From assembly GCA_963082875.1 (NCBI GenBank), contig OY720098.1:18228001-18292000 (forward strand): 64,000 nt of DNA, given 5' to 3'. How positions within the stretch are numbered: position 1 is the stretch's first letter; each line of letters begins with the position of its first letter. The stretch is from Corella eumyota (lineage: Eukaryota; Chordata; Ascidiacea; Phlebobranchia; Corellidae). Positions 23,501 through 36,000 of this stretch are shown piece after piece. The notes below the pieces were generated by a model that was not told the DNA's origin, did no database searches, and saw nothing but the letters and a program-made list of their open reading frames with translations. Both the position numbers and the translations under genes were made by a program.

Positions 23501-26157
23501 GCTCTGACGAAATGAATTGCACCACTAGGAATCGGTTTTACTGTGAAAGTGGAGATCCTTTATATATTTCAAGACGACAGGTATACCAAGTCTTTGGCAT
23601 ATACATTCAACTTATATGTACATCGGGCAGCGGTGTAGTTGTCGGAACACTTGGCTCACTACATGAGGTTTTGGGCCAATACTAAATCAGCAGTATAATT
23701 ATCCGGCAATCAAAATCTATTATATTCTTAATTGCCAAAGGCAACTTATACTGGGGGAATACTGGGGAGGGTAACTAATGTTACTCTATGTTTAGGTCGT
23801 AAAATAGGGCTTCTTACATCGAGAACAAATAAATAACAAAACATTATAAAGCAAGAAAAATATCTTTGTAGCATAGCCTTGAACATTTAGATGTAATTGG
23901 TATATTTTATCATAAGATTGAACTGTGATTCTGCTGCGAAATAATAACCGTTAGTCTAATGCACATACATTTAAAAAGTCTTATTAAATAAAAGGTGTTT
24001 GATGGGAGACCAGATTGTTTAGACGAAAGTGACGAATGTCCAACATTTTTGAGAGCAAGAAGAAACGACAATGTTTTTGCATCAAGGTTTCAGTTAATTG
24101 CAAATCCTTTCTTGCGGTTTATGGTTTGGGTAATGCTACTCCTGGCAACTATTGGAAACCTGGTACGTTATAGTAGTTAAGATTTAGTTTTTAGATTTGT
24201 TATATAAATTATCGAAATGCGGCTGATGAAATGAATTCTTACATATTTGTACGATTCTTTTAAAGATAAAAACCGTAACCATGAGTTGAAATTTATTCTA
24301 TTAACTTTGCCACTTTATTAGTTCAAAAAAACTTAATTGTTTTTAGGCTGTGATTGTTTGCGAATCTCGCTTGCTACCTTCTGTTTTCCGCAAAAAATCT
24401 TCAGCTACTCTTACAGCCAATCACATATTGGTATTAAACCTTGCTGTGGCAGACTTACTTATGGGCGTATATTTGTTTATGCTTGGCGTGGCTACAGCTT
24501 ATTATAGTGGAATCTACTGCGCTAACTCGTTGCAGTGGCTGTCCAGTACTGCTTGTTCCACCATGGGTGTTTTTATTACTCTTTCTATAGAAGCTGGAAT
24601 CGTAACTTTAATTATTCTAACAGTGTGTCGTTTTCATGCTGTACTTCGGGTAAGTTTAAGTTTATTATTTTTTTTATAGAATTAATGTAGTATAATATTA
24701 GGAACAATGTTAAAGGTTGTAGGCGCTATTGGGTGGTTATCTAACTCATAATACGCTTAAACGGGGACGCCGAATCCATTGGAAAATAAATTATTGGGAC
24801 GAATTTTAATGGAACGAAAGCAAATGGAACGGAAATAAATGGCTCTTCTATTTGTTTCCGTTTCATTTATTCTCGTTCTATCTGTTTCCTTTTTATTTGC
24901 GTCCGTTATATTTGTTTTTTTTCAACAGTTTTTGGCGCCCACTCTTAAACATTTACAGTTATTTTTTTAGCCAGTGGCTTCTCAAACGCACCCTAAACTT
25001 TATTTGGTATTTACTGGGATTATCTTTTCTTGGTTAATACCTGCTCTTATTGCATTTCTACCACTTTCGAGGCTCCTTCAACATACCTACGTTCAGAGAG
25101 CGTTCTTTCAAGACAACCCATTTGTCAGTGAAGCTATGGTTTCATTCGGTGACTTTAGAAGTTACCTCACTAGATTGATCACCTATGATCCCCGGTTTGA
25201 TGCTTTAAATAGGGAGCAACTGATGCAACTGAGATTTGCTGCATCTTGGTTAGAATACCAAGATTTACCCTTTGTTGATGGAAAAAAGATTGGATTGAAC
25301 ACTGCCTTATATTTTGGGTATCTGTTTATGTTTTTTTATTTGGTATAGTTGTTATTTACATATCTTTAAAGTAAGCAGGTTATTATAAGTGTTACAAGTA
25401 CCAAGCGAAAGTATATCTTGAACTTAGTGATGTGGGCTTATACATTTTTTGCTAAATGTATTTTGTTATTCTTGTCTTGCAGATATTATAGTGCAACTAG
25501 CGTGTGTACACCAACGCTGTTCGCCACCGAACGAGACACTTCTTATATTACTGTTCTGATAGTCAATGTCTTCAATTTCCTTTCGTTCATATTTATGTCA
25601 ATCTGTTATGGTGTGATATTTTGGAAGTCAAGACACAGCAAAATTGCAAATATACGACGAAAAGACAAGTCAGGCTTAACAAGTATGTTTCCTACCTTGC
25701 TTCTTTTTTGTTATATAAAGAGGTCTATGTTTATTATCTTTGATATAAAAGAGCTGGCTTCACGTTACAAAAATACCTGACCTTTTATTTAACAACATCA
25801 ACCCATTTTTTAGTTTTTTGCAAAGTTTATTGAAGTTAAAATTACACATTTGTAGGGGTAGAAAAGAAAATCCTTCGACTACATATTACTGATCTTATAT
25901 GTCGTGTGCCTATAGCAATTATGGTGTTTATAAGCGCAGCTGGGAACCACATACCAGACGTTGCTTACGCTATCTCAGCAATTCTTCTATTGCCGATTAA
26001 CAGTGCCATCCATCCCCTGGTCTATTTTGAAGTAGTGGAAAAAATTAAAAATTTTGTCATGAAAAAATGGAGTAATCACAAATCAAGTGTGGCAGAAACC
26101 CAAACTAACACAAGATCTAACGATTCAGCAGGCGTCGCAAGATCAACTGATAAATAG
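19296..26157 (+). CDS. LDLa-repeat relaxin-receptor/GRL101-like GPCR (receptor 2), complete
   Basis: Complete paralogue of receptor 1, 946 residues. Exons: 19296-19368, 19656-19782, 20660-21007, 21339-21545, 21828-21944, 22271-22339, 22574-22784, 22979-23215, 23449-23580, 23995-24162, 24347-24649, 24971-25317, 25483-25682, 25856-26157. The start at 19296 opens a signal peptide (residues 1-24, hydrophobic, ending ARGQ). LDLa repeats fill about residues 25-530, the first reading CDGVSDCPDNSDE. TM1 is near residues 545-570, TM2 has NLAVAD (about 590), the TM3 end is CRF instead of DRY, TM7 ends about 900. There are no leucine-rich repeats. TM6 reads CRVP instead of CWxP and TM7 HPLVY instead of NPxxY, both key activation residues kept in receptor 1. 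The intron after 21944 has a GC donor (AAAG|GCAAGT). The tail is Ser/Thr/Asn-rich. Confidence 0.87.
19783..20205. other. Receptor 2 intron, upstream part
   Basis: Intron sequence before the SINE and T tracts; no element recognised. Confidence 0.5.
20211..20540 (-). repeat. tRNA-derived SINE bracketed by two poly(T) runs
   Basis: Full-length minus-strand SINE (20227-20505). The left T run (20211-20228) is its A tail. A second T run of 32 bases (20509-20540) lies outside its 5' head, so it probably inserted into an existing A/T homopolymer, perhaps the tail of another retroposed copy. Confidence 0.8.
21055..21300. repeat. Short tandem repeat, AATGTCATGGAAGTTT type
   Basis: Irregular array built from GACATGAAAATGTCATGG and GAAGTTTCATAATAAAAGAC modules inside a receptor 2 intron, ending just before the acceptor at 21339. 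Confidence 0.85.
21995..22185. repeat. Degenerate tandem repeat with GTAAAGTACGAGA core
   Basis: About five imperfect units of roughly 35 bp (AGGACTGTAAAGTACGAGA and variants, with GAGAATTAG spacers) in a receptor 2 intron. The same core appears inverted at 56690-56745. Confidence 0.75.
23625..23840 (+). repeat. tRNA-derived SINE, shortened copy
   Basis: Head and tail present, part of the body deleted after the B box; receptor 2 intron. Confidence 0.75.
24756..24950. repeat. Imperfect palindromic repeat, possible MITE
   Basis: The left half has repeated GGAACGAAAGCAAAT / GGAACGGAAATAAAT units; the right half has their inverse complement (CGTTTCATTTATTCTCGTTC and similar). The outer edges, GGGGACGCCGAA and GGCGCCCAC, are roughly complementary. 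It may be a small foldback element in the intron before 24971; target duplication not resolved. Confidence 0.45.
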
Positions 26158-27040
26158 TCTTGCATTAAAGCATTAAATAACAAAAAGTTATAAATACTTG
26201 CACGGTCTTAACATGAAATAACTTTATTTAGTTTAAGTTTTAGGCATCATTACTACGAATGAATTATGTAGCCTACTTTTGTCTAAAACGTTAATATGGA
26301 AACTAGTTTTTGGCATAAGTAAGTATTATCGTGGTAAAGTTGTTAAGTTCAACTTTGTTAATAAATTGTAAAACACACAATATTTATCATTTTAGCTTTA
26401 CTTTATTACGTGCAAAATTTAAGTAGGTAAAACTTAATCAAAGTTCAAAGAAACACTTCAATACCCGAATTACAATATGACATTTGTGATTAATTAGGCT
26501 ACAGTAAGCAGCAACAGAGTTCATAAATTAAATTTCAATTATATGTCACATAAATGTCTATTTTATTTGCTAAACGCAAACACCGACTTTGGACAGGTTT
26601 GCTAATATAAACCAGCGGTTTATGAAAGCGCTTGCCTAACCATTACGAACAATGGTTATAACAACGCATCTGAACATTGATTTCTATTTAAATTTTTATA
26701 TATCGTTAACAATTTACATGAAGAAGTCTATTAAAACCGTTTTAGACCTTCATTTAGCATGAACACATTCTTTCTATTCAATTAATTATATTAAGGTTAT
26801 TTCCCTACAGTCGGATTTTAGTTTGCCATGATGTAATATTGTAAGTCATTAAAAACAAAAAAGGAAAAGTAATGTTATTTGTTTTAACGGGTAAGAGCAA
26901 CTAACTAGTTTTTTTAAGCATATTGTTACAAGGTTAACTGTACAAGAACAAGGCTTAAGGTTAAGTGTACAAGGCCTACCTTTTAAAAAGACAATTAGCA
27001 AATTCAACGTTTTTTTAACTTCAAAATTTATCTGGTATGC
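26158..27040. other. Intergenic spacer between receptor 2 and ZNFX1
   Basis: Receptor 2 3' UTR (ATTAAA variants at 26164 and 26172) followed by AT-rich sequence that must contain the ZNFX1 promoter. A small direct repeat (GGTTAAGTGTACAAGG type) lies at 26930-26975. No TATA box or other element can be assigned with confidence. Confidence 0.5.
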
Positions 27041-30000
27041 ATGGACAAAGGCGAGGCTCGTCTGGAAGGTAGGAAATATAATAAAATAAAATATTTAAAA
27101 TATTAATGTGTTGTGTGTAACATTGTAATATCTTACATCAATTTTTATGTTTAATTATTTGATACATTATAAATATACAAGAAATAAACCCCAATTTACT
27201 GAAGGACTTTTAAGCTTCATAAATGCCTATATTGTGCATTAGTGCATCTATTTTACAAATCATACCGGTAATAATAATTAAGTGCCATCGTATATTAAAA
27301 CTGTTAAGGTAGCTAATTTATCACCAAGTCTGAAAAGTAGGGCAGCGTGCACGCACAAAGATTTTTTTTAGTTAAAAAAAATTCACGCCTGAAATTGGCG
27401 TTTTGCTTGCCTGGCTTTAAAAGTAAATGCAAAATTTAAGGTAAATAACATAAATCAAGTGTGCACACGTAGATCAAAAAATTTAGTACATGTGAACATG
27501 CGGTCATGCTAATTTTTATGCTCGCACCCACAAGATCTTGTCGAAAACTGCCCCATTTTTCAGACTGGTTTATCTTTACAGTAAATTATTGTATTAAACT
27601 AAATTTATATTTAGAGGAAGAGGTAATGGCAGAGGACGAGGTGAAGGTCATAGACCTCGAGGGAGTAGACCCTTTGACCCACTTCGACCAAGAGTTAGAC
27701 GAAATTTAAATGTGTTGCAACCTGCACGATTACATCTTGCAAGTATCCAACAAGAGCCCACCACCTCGAATAGAAACACTTTTACAAGAAGACCAAATGT
27801 AAATGCCAATCCTACTTCAAGACCAACTAGTTCTACGAACAAAGTCAATGGGTACATAAGATTTTGTAAACAGTGTTTTGAATATTTTTAAATTTTTGAA
27901 AATTGTTTATTTAACAAAATTAAATTTTATTAGTAATTGAAGAAGATTTGTTTTTTTTAATAAAAATTTGTAGTATTTATTTGCAATACTTACATAACCT
28001 AATTCAACTTTTGCTTATTATTTAAATATGACACATTCATCTAAATCAAAATACTATTTAAAACATCTGGTTTCGTTTAAGTATACAAATAATCACATGA
28101 TTTTAATTAGGATTCGTCCAATTGGATACAAAGAGTTGGAATCCTATGTACTTGATGACAGCATTGAACCCAATCAAATTGCTTTAAAGTTATCTAGCGA
28201 ACATTCTGGTCTTTTACCTCGACTTGAAGGGGACATTAACATGGGTAGGTTTTAATAATTGTTTTGTTTGTTTTTATTTAAATACGTAGACTATATAACT
28301 ATACAGATTAAATTTTTTCATGTGTATTTTTATTGTCTATTTAAGCATAAGAAGATTAAATATATTTTTATTACCTGTAATTTTTTATTGTTTCATGTGT
28401 AGAATGCATAAGTTAACTTTCGTGGTTTAAAAGTTCTGCCAATTTTTCTATAATTAACATACTTACAACCAGCAGCGTAGTGTAGTAGTCAGAACACTTG
28501 CTTCGCTACATGAGGTTGTGGGTTTGATCCCCACTGCTCTCATGCTGTAGCGCCCTTGAGTAAGACGCTATAAACAATATTAACTTTTGCCGAGTCAGCA
28601 CTTAACACTTAATTAGCATTGAAATAATCGGGCAATTATATTCTTTAATATTCCAAACTGCCAAAGGCAACTTGAGACTGGGTCAGGGTAACTGATGTTA
28701 CTCTATGTGAAGTTCGTGAAGTCGATTTTTCCATATCGGGAATAGCGATATAAAAAACATAATTTGGGAATTAAAACACTAATAAAGAGGGTTGTGTGAT
28801 CAATTGTGCTACTTTTGATCTTGTAGACATTATTTGTATTTACTCTTGATGTGGCAAGACTTCACCCAGTCTCAATTTTTAAGTAAAATAATTCTTACTT
28901 TTTTAGAAACTCAAACTTTTGTGTTTTACAGACTGGACAGTGTTGTTGTTCAAAGTGTTTGAAAAGTTGTGCAACAGCGAAGATACGTCTCGCAGTGCAA
29001 TGGCTTCGGTTTTAAAACAAATAATAAGTTCAAAATTTATTGAACAAAAAGTCAATACTAATCTACTTCAACTTTTGTCTATAAGGTTAGTTATTATTTT
29101 AAGCAGATTTTTAAATTAAACGATAGTGGGTATAGATTTAGGATAAATAAAAAAATAAAAAATTGTAATGAAAAACAAGTGTTGTCAAAACTTTACTAGT
29201 TTTGATAATAATTTTTGTTTTGGTTTAGATAACCGGCAGCGTGGTGTAGTGGTAAGAACACTTGCTACACCACACATGAGGTCATGGGTTCAATCCCACT
29301 GGCCTCATGCCGTAGCGCCCTTGAGTAAGGCGTTATAAACGGTATGAACTAATCAGCAACATAATTACCGGGCAATTATAGTCTCTATAATATCCCACAT
29401 CGAGGATAAAGATATATACTAAAAAAAAGTGAAGTAAAGTGTTCTAACCTCTCCACCATGCTATCAGTGTTGTTTCATTTTTTTTGTTTGGAAAAGAGAT
29501 ATGGTTTTACTTCATAATTGTAGTTATAGACTAGGCGGTTTTCATACTTACAATTTTTACAGAAATATTTCGAATACACTTCAGGATCCGGCACAAATTC
29601 AAAATCTTCTTTCCAACTGTTTACAAGTGGCTAAAAGTCTTCTTCTTACTTTACCCAATTCATCATTCAATACGGTAAAACTATTTTTCTTAAAATTAAA
29701 CTGTATTTCATTTTTAGATACAACAACTTGATAGAATTGGGAATTAACCTCAGGACCTCATGTACTAAAAACCAATAGTCTAATGAAACCGGCAGCGTGG
29801 TGTAGTGGTAAGAACACTTGCTACACCACACATGAGGTCGTGGGTTCAATCTCCACTGATCTCATGCTGTAGTGCCCTTAAGTAAGGCGCTATAACTGGT
29901 ATGAACTCCTGCTGAGCCAGCACGTAATTAGCAGTATAATTATCATGCAATTATAATCTATAATATCCCGAACTGCCACAGGCAACTCGAGACTGGGTCG

Positions 30001-33000
30001 GAGTAACTGATGTTATAATATGTTTAGGTCGCGCATTCGACTTTTCCACATCGAGGATAAAAATATATACAAAAAAAATGTCTTTGATCTAACCTGGTAG
30101 CTTAGGCTTATGTCTATTTTAGTATTTAAATCTAGTTAAATAAACTTGATAATATAATTAGGTTGAAACCCTGGTGTTAAACGTTAACCTGATTGCTGGA
30201 AGTAAAAATTTAGAAGATACAATTTGGGAAATTAATCAGGAGGTTACAGAAATTATGTCAAGTCTTCAAAATACAACCGCTCCGACCCAAAATGCTAGGT
30301 TAGTGTTGCCAACCTTTATTTATTAAGTACTAATATTTTTTTAAGTTGGCTTGGCTTAGCATTTTTTTACTTTTAATTTTTTTTAATTTCTTTTGCCTAT
30401 TTTTTATTACCAAGCACATATGTTTTGAATTATAGCTTGCCGATTATTTTTTGGTTTGAAACCAATATCTTTTATGAATTATATTAGACATGTTACACCA
30501 TTAAAGCAACTAAAATTTAACTCAGGGCCTTAAAGGACCGGCAGCATGGTGTAGTGGTAAGAACACTTGCTACACCACACATGAGGTTGTGGGTTTAATC
30601 CCCATTGCATCTCATGCTGTAGCACCCTTGAGTAAGGTGCTATAAATGGTATGAACTTCTGCTGAGCCAGCACTTAATCAGCAGTATAATTATCGGGCAA
30701 TTATAATCTTTATAATATCCCGAACTGCCACAGGCAACTCGAGACTGGGTTGGAGTAACTGATGTTACTCACGCATTCGACCTTTCCACATCGAAGATAA
30801 AGATATATACAAAAAAAAGTGGTTATGTTTTTAGTCAATGCCTTATCTAACGCCAACATCATACTTTTAGTGAAATCAATTTGTAATTTTTTAAGCTTTA
30901 AGCGTCAATTTGAAGTAGACAATTTGTTGTTGATGCACGAGCAAGTTGCTCCGGATGATTTTAGACTTTTCTCTGTTTTTCCAACTGAAGAGGACATTTT
31001 ATGTGATGAAGTTTTCTTCAGAACCAATCTTGTGAATTCAGGCTATAGAAAGTAAGAACAGTTTTTTGTTTGATATAATTTAAGTTTATTATACTTTAAG
31101 TTGTTTATTGTTGTCACTCTGAAATGGCTGACTTTACGACCTAAATTTAGAGTAACATTTGCAAACTTGACTAAAGTTTACTTTTGCATTTAACAATACT
31201 GTCCTGATAATTATTCTCCATATTGTTTTTTGTCCTAGCAAGAGTTTGTATTGTTTAAATCGCTTTTATCAAGAGTGCTACAGCATAAATCACTGGCAGC
31301 GTGATGTAGTGGTAAGAACACTTACTACACACATGAGGTCGTGGGTTCAATTCCCTATGCATCTCATGCTATAGCGCCCTAGAGTAAGATGCTATAAACG
31401 GTATGAGCTTTAACTTTCCCACATCAAGGATAAAGATATATATATATACAAAAAAAAGGCGAAAATCAAACCCAGTATCTCATATAGTAAAGTGAAATTG
31501 TTTTCACTTGTTTAATCAGATTGCTTGTTTAATCAGATTTTATACTTTTACTATAAAAGATTTGCCATTAGTCGAGCCATTAAAATTTTAACACCCTAAA
31601 ATTTATGTTTTAGTCAAGACCATTACTTAGATGTACAATTTCGATTGCTAAGAGAAGACTACATCAGACCGTTACGAGAGGGAATACAAATGTTACAGAG
31701 AACAGGTTTAAAATTTAATCAATAAAAATAAATAAAGCTGTTGTTTGTATTTTAATTATGTTTTGAGTAAATTTAATGAGGTACATTTGTTTTTTTTTAG
31801 GTTCAACGAACAATGGGTTTTCCCAAAACATTAAATCGTATCAAGATGTTACGATAGATTACCCAGAGTTAGGTAGAAATGGTAAGTCTAATTTAAAACT
31901 TTTTTTTGTATAAATCTTTATCCTCGATGTGGAAAGGTCGAATGCGCGACCTAAACATAGAGTAACATCAGTTACAGATTATAATTGCCCGATAATTACG
32001 TTGCTGATTAAGCGCTGGCTCAGCAGGAATTCGTACCGTTTATAACGCCTTACTTACTCAAGGGCGCTACAGCATGAGATCACTGGGAATCAAACCCAAG
32101 ACCTTGTGTATGGTAGGAGAGTGTTCTGTTCACTACACCACGCTGCCGGTACCTAAAATTTTAGTTTTTTCTTTTGTTACAACATTCATTTTTTCTGGAT
32201 TACCTTTCTTTTTTTCTGAATTTTAATTGTTTATTTTCATATACTGATATGTTAGTTCTTATGCCATTGTTTATTGTTTGCGATATTTTAGGTGTTACCT
32301 ACTGGCTGCATTTTAATGCGGAAATGTTATCAGGTGTTAGATGGCAAAATACAAAACGACTTTTATTTGGAAATCTGGTTTGCTTGTCATCAGATAATTT
32401 TAAGGTTTGTTTTATTTTCTTGTTAAACATTAGCTAGGGTACGAGCTTTAAAATTTTATTCATAAAATTATTTGTTATTTTGACCCTATGTTATTTTGTC
32501 TTTGCTTTAATACTGATACCATGATGTAGTGGGCAGAACACTTGGCTTCACTACATGATGTCCTAGGTTTGATCCCCACTGCTCTATTGCAGTATTGCCT
32601 CATTAAGTAAGGCACTATAAACGTTATGAACTACTGCTGAGTCAATTGGGCTATTATACATCTATAATATGCAAAACTGTAAAATGCAACTAGAGACTGG
32701 GTCTGGCAACAGATGTTACTTTATGTTTAGGTTGTAAAGTTGACCTTTACATATCAAGGATAAATAAATATAAAAAAAATTTCAGTTTAAACTAAAATTT
32801 GAAATTATTTTTAAAGAGCAACTTTTTATTTGCTGTTGTTGTTGAACATGATGCAGCAAAGTTGAGTGCCGGTTTGGTCTCGGTTGAATTTGTTTTTCCT
32901 GAAGACTATCAAACTAATTTCGATGAAGTTGAAACAAGTAAGAAAATATATTTTAAACTAAAGTAGTAGCTTAGTTTCTATATGCCTTCGCTAATTTATT

Positions 33001-36000
33001 AAACAGAATTAAAAACTTTAAGAAAGTTTCTTTTTATTTGTCCTCGATGTGGAAGGTCCACTGTACGGTTAAACTAACCATGTCAATTGTGCTACTGGTT
33101 TGGCAGAAGTTTGTATCTTTTGTGGTGCCTTACTCAAGGGTGCTACAGCATGTAAAAACTGGCAGCGTGGTGTAGTGGTAAGAACACTTGCTACATCACA
33201 CATGAGGTCATGGGTTCAATCCCCGCTGCTCTCATGCTGTAGCGACCTTAAGTAAGGCGCTATAAATGATATGAACTCCCGCTGAGCCAACATTTAATCG
33301 AAAGTATAGTCATAAGGCATTTATAATCTATGTAATATTCCAAACTACTAAAGGCAACTCGAGACTGGGTCAGAGTAACTGTTGTTACTTTATGTTTAGG
33401 TCGCGTATTTGACCTTTCCACATCGAAAATAAAGATATATACAAAAAAAACAATTAGAATTAAACCAGGACCTCATGTGTACCAAACTAATGTTTAAATC
33501 ACTGTTAATACACTCTACAATATATTTAACTGTTGGTAAGATGTCATATTATTTTTTATTAATTTTATTGAACCAATATTTATTTAAAGGTATTGTTCAA
33601 CCAATGACAAAATCATCTTTACCCGACATGAATGCAACTTACACTATGGTAGAAACAGATGCCTACTTTGAAGCATACAGACATGTTTTATCTGGGTTGC
33701 AAAGTAATTTATTAAACTTAAGTTAATAAAACTTTAATTTAATAAAACTTTGGATATTATTGAACACTAGTTGATAGCCTGTTCTAAGGTTGGCATTTTA
33801 TTTGTCGTAATATAGTCGCAACTCTTAACTAATAATATTTTTGCCTGCGATAATTTACTAGCACACCATAAATGGCATATTTTAGGCCTATGAATTGGAT
33901 ATACATGTACATATATATAACCCACTAAGTTCCTTTATATTGTAGCAAATTTAATTAATTAATTTTAATTTTAAAAAACTGTCCTTAGTGGTTAGTTGAT
34001 ATAAAAATTTAAAATTCTGGCTAAATCTTTTGGAAATAAACGTTGAATTTAAGTAATGTCTAAATCCGTTGGATGGCGTCTGTTCAGCTAAACAAATTGC
34101 CTAACTGTTTTTAAAACAACATTTGCACTTAATAAAAAGCGAAAATGAATGGTTGAAAAAATAATTCAATACCAGAAAAACGAGGTTAAAGTTCCCATGT
34201 GAAAAGAGTTGCTAAATATAAACTGCAAATTCGATAAACAAGTTATAGTTAAAGGTATTCGAACTCATTAAAATAGGGAGGAAAAAACGTCAAAGCTTGT
34301 CAGCAATAAAAATAACAATTCCATTCTAAGTCAACATCAAAAAAACTATTTGTTTATAAAATTTAAAGTTAGCTGATGCGGATTTATCCAAAATAAGCTA
34401 CAATATATAACTTTTATAATGGCATTTTTTTGGCTTATAAATTGGTCTTACATATATATATATAAATAGCCCACTAAGTTTTCACTAGGATGACAAGAGT
34501 ATCTAAAGATATACTTTAATGTTTGACCTTTTTTAATGTCAAAAATTTTTAAATATATCAATTTTTTTTAGCTATTAAGAAAATTCCACTTGACATGCAT
34601 ATCGTAAAATGTGAAAAGGAAATGCCAGCGCCATATTATTTAAGACAATATGGAAATTCTCTGTTTGATTTTACCTCAGCTCTAAGTGATACAGGTAAGT
34701 TTTTGTATTTAAACTTTCATAATTAGATTGAAACAAAGTGTTTGTGTAATTTGCATCACCACATAAAGTCTTGGGTTTGATTCTCACTGCCTTGATATTA
34801 AAGCACTAATTTAAATAATATCATTATTTTGAAAAAAATTGTTGTTTTTTTTAAACATGTAATGTGGAAAAATTTGTTATAATGAAAAGTTTGCATTTTG
34901 CTTATTGCATAAAAATGGCTCAGTAAATTAGTCTTTGAAGAACATAAAATTAAGGTCATGCTGGCCACTGCATCTATTTTATAGTCATTCTAAATTATAT
35001 AACATTACTTTTTTTTGTACATACCTTTATCCTGGATGTGGAAAGGTCGAATGCGCGACCCCATCATAGAGAAACATTAGATACTCTAACCCAATCTTGA
35101 GTTGCCTGTGGCAGTTTGGGATATTATAGATTATAATTGCCCAGTAATTATGCTGCTGATTAAGTGCTGGCTCAGCAGAAGTTCATACCATTTATAGCGC
35201 CTTACTTAGGGCAGAATTAGAGCAGTGGAGATTAAACCCACGACCCAATAGTGGTGTAGCAAGTGTTCTTACCACTACACCACGCTGCCGGTACTTCCTT
35301 CCCTAGTTTCTAAAATTAATTAACTGGGTAATATTTAAGCAAATTTACCAGTTTGTTTGTGTAAAAGGTGCTTAAAATAGCCTCAGCTAATAAGTAAAAT
35401 TATTAAAGTTCTATATATACTTATGTTCTATATTTGGCCTTTTTATGTGGAGAGTTAAAATCATTTGAAAAACTTATTTTTTTTAATTTTAGGTGGAAGG
35501 AACAAATTTTATATTTTAAACACAAATACTTGGCCATCAGCACAACAACTTGGTCTGGATCCATCTCAAGCTGATGCACTTAAAACTGCTTTAACCAACC
35601 AACTTGCTATCATACAGGGACCTCCTGGAACGGGCAAAACTCACGTTGGGCTAAAAATTATGAAATTGCTTTTAAATAATATTAAACAAGCTGTTGTTTC
35701 AAATGGGTAAGTACTGTTTGTACTATAATATAATTGTTTTTTTTTATTAAGTTTATACTCATATTGGATGCAAATGCAAATTCATCTACAGACTTCACAG
35801 CTCATAAAAAACAGCATTTGTTACTCTGACCTAGTCATAAGCAACCTTAAAAATTGTATTTTTTTATAAATAATATGCAAATTGATTTTTTGCTCAGCAG
35901 GAGTTCATTCTGTTTATAGGGCCTTACATAGTTTTCTACAGCATGTAAGAAAAAAATCTTATCCAATACCTCATGTAGTGAAGCTAAGTGTTATATACAC

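Noticed and set aside
27506-27709. 67-codon forward frame with acidic residues ([17 protein letters not shown])
   Set aside because: Out-of-frame reading of ZNFX1 exon 2; the RG-rich frame continues in phase to the following exons and this one stops.
29260-29330. tRNA genes at the many A-box/B-box heads across the window
   Set aside because: They are SINE heads: each is followed by the same body and A tail, the cloverleaf arms do not pair properly, and dozens occur in introns.
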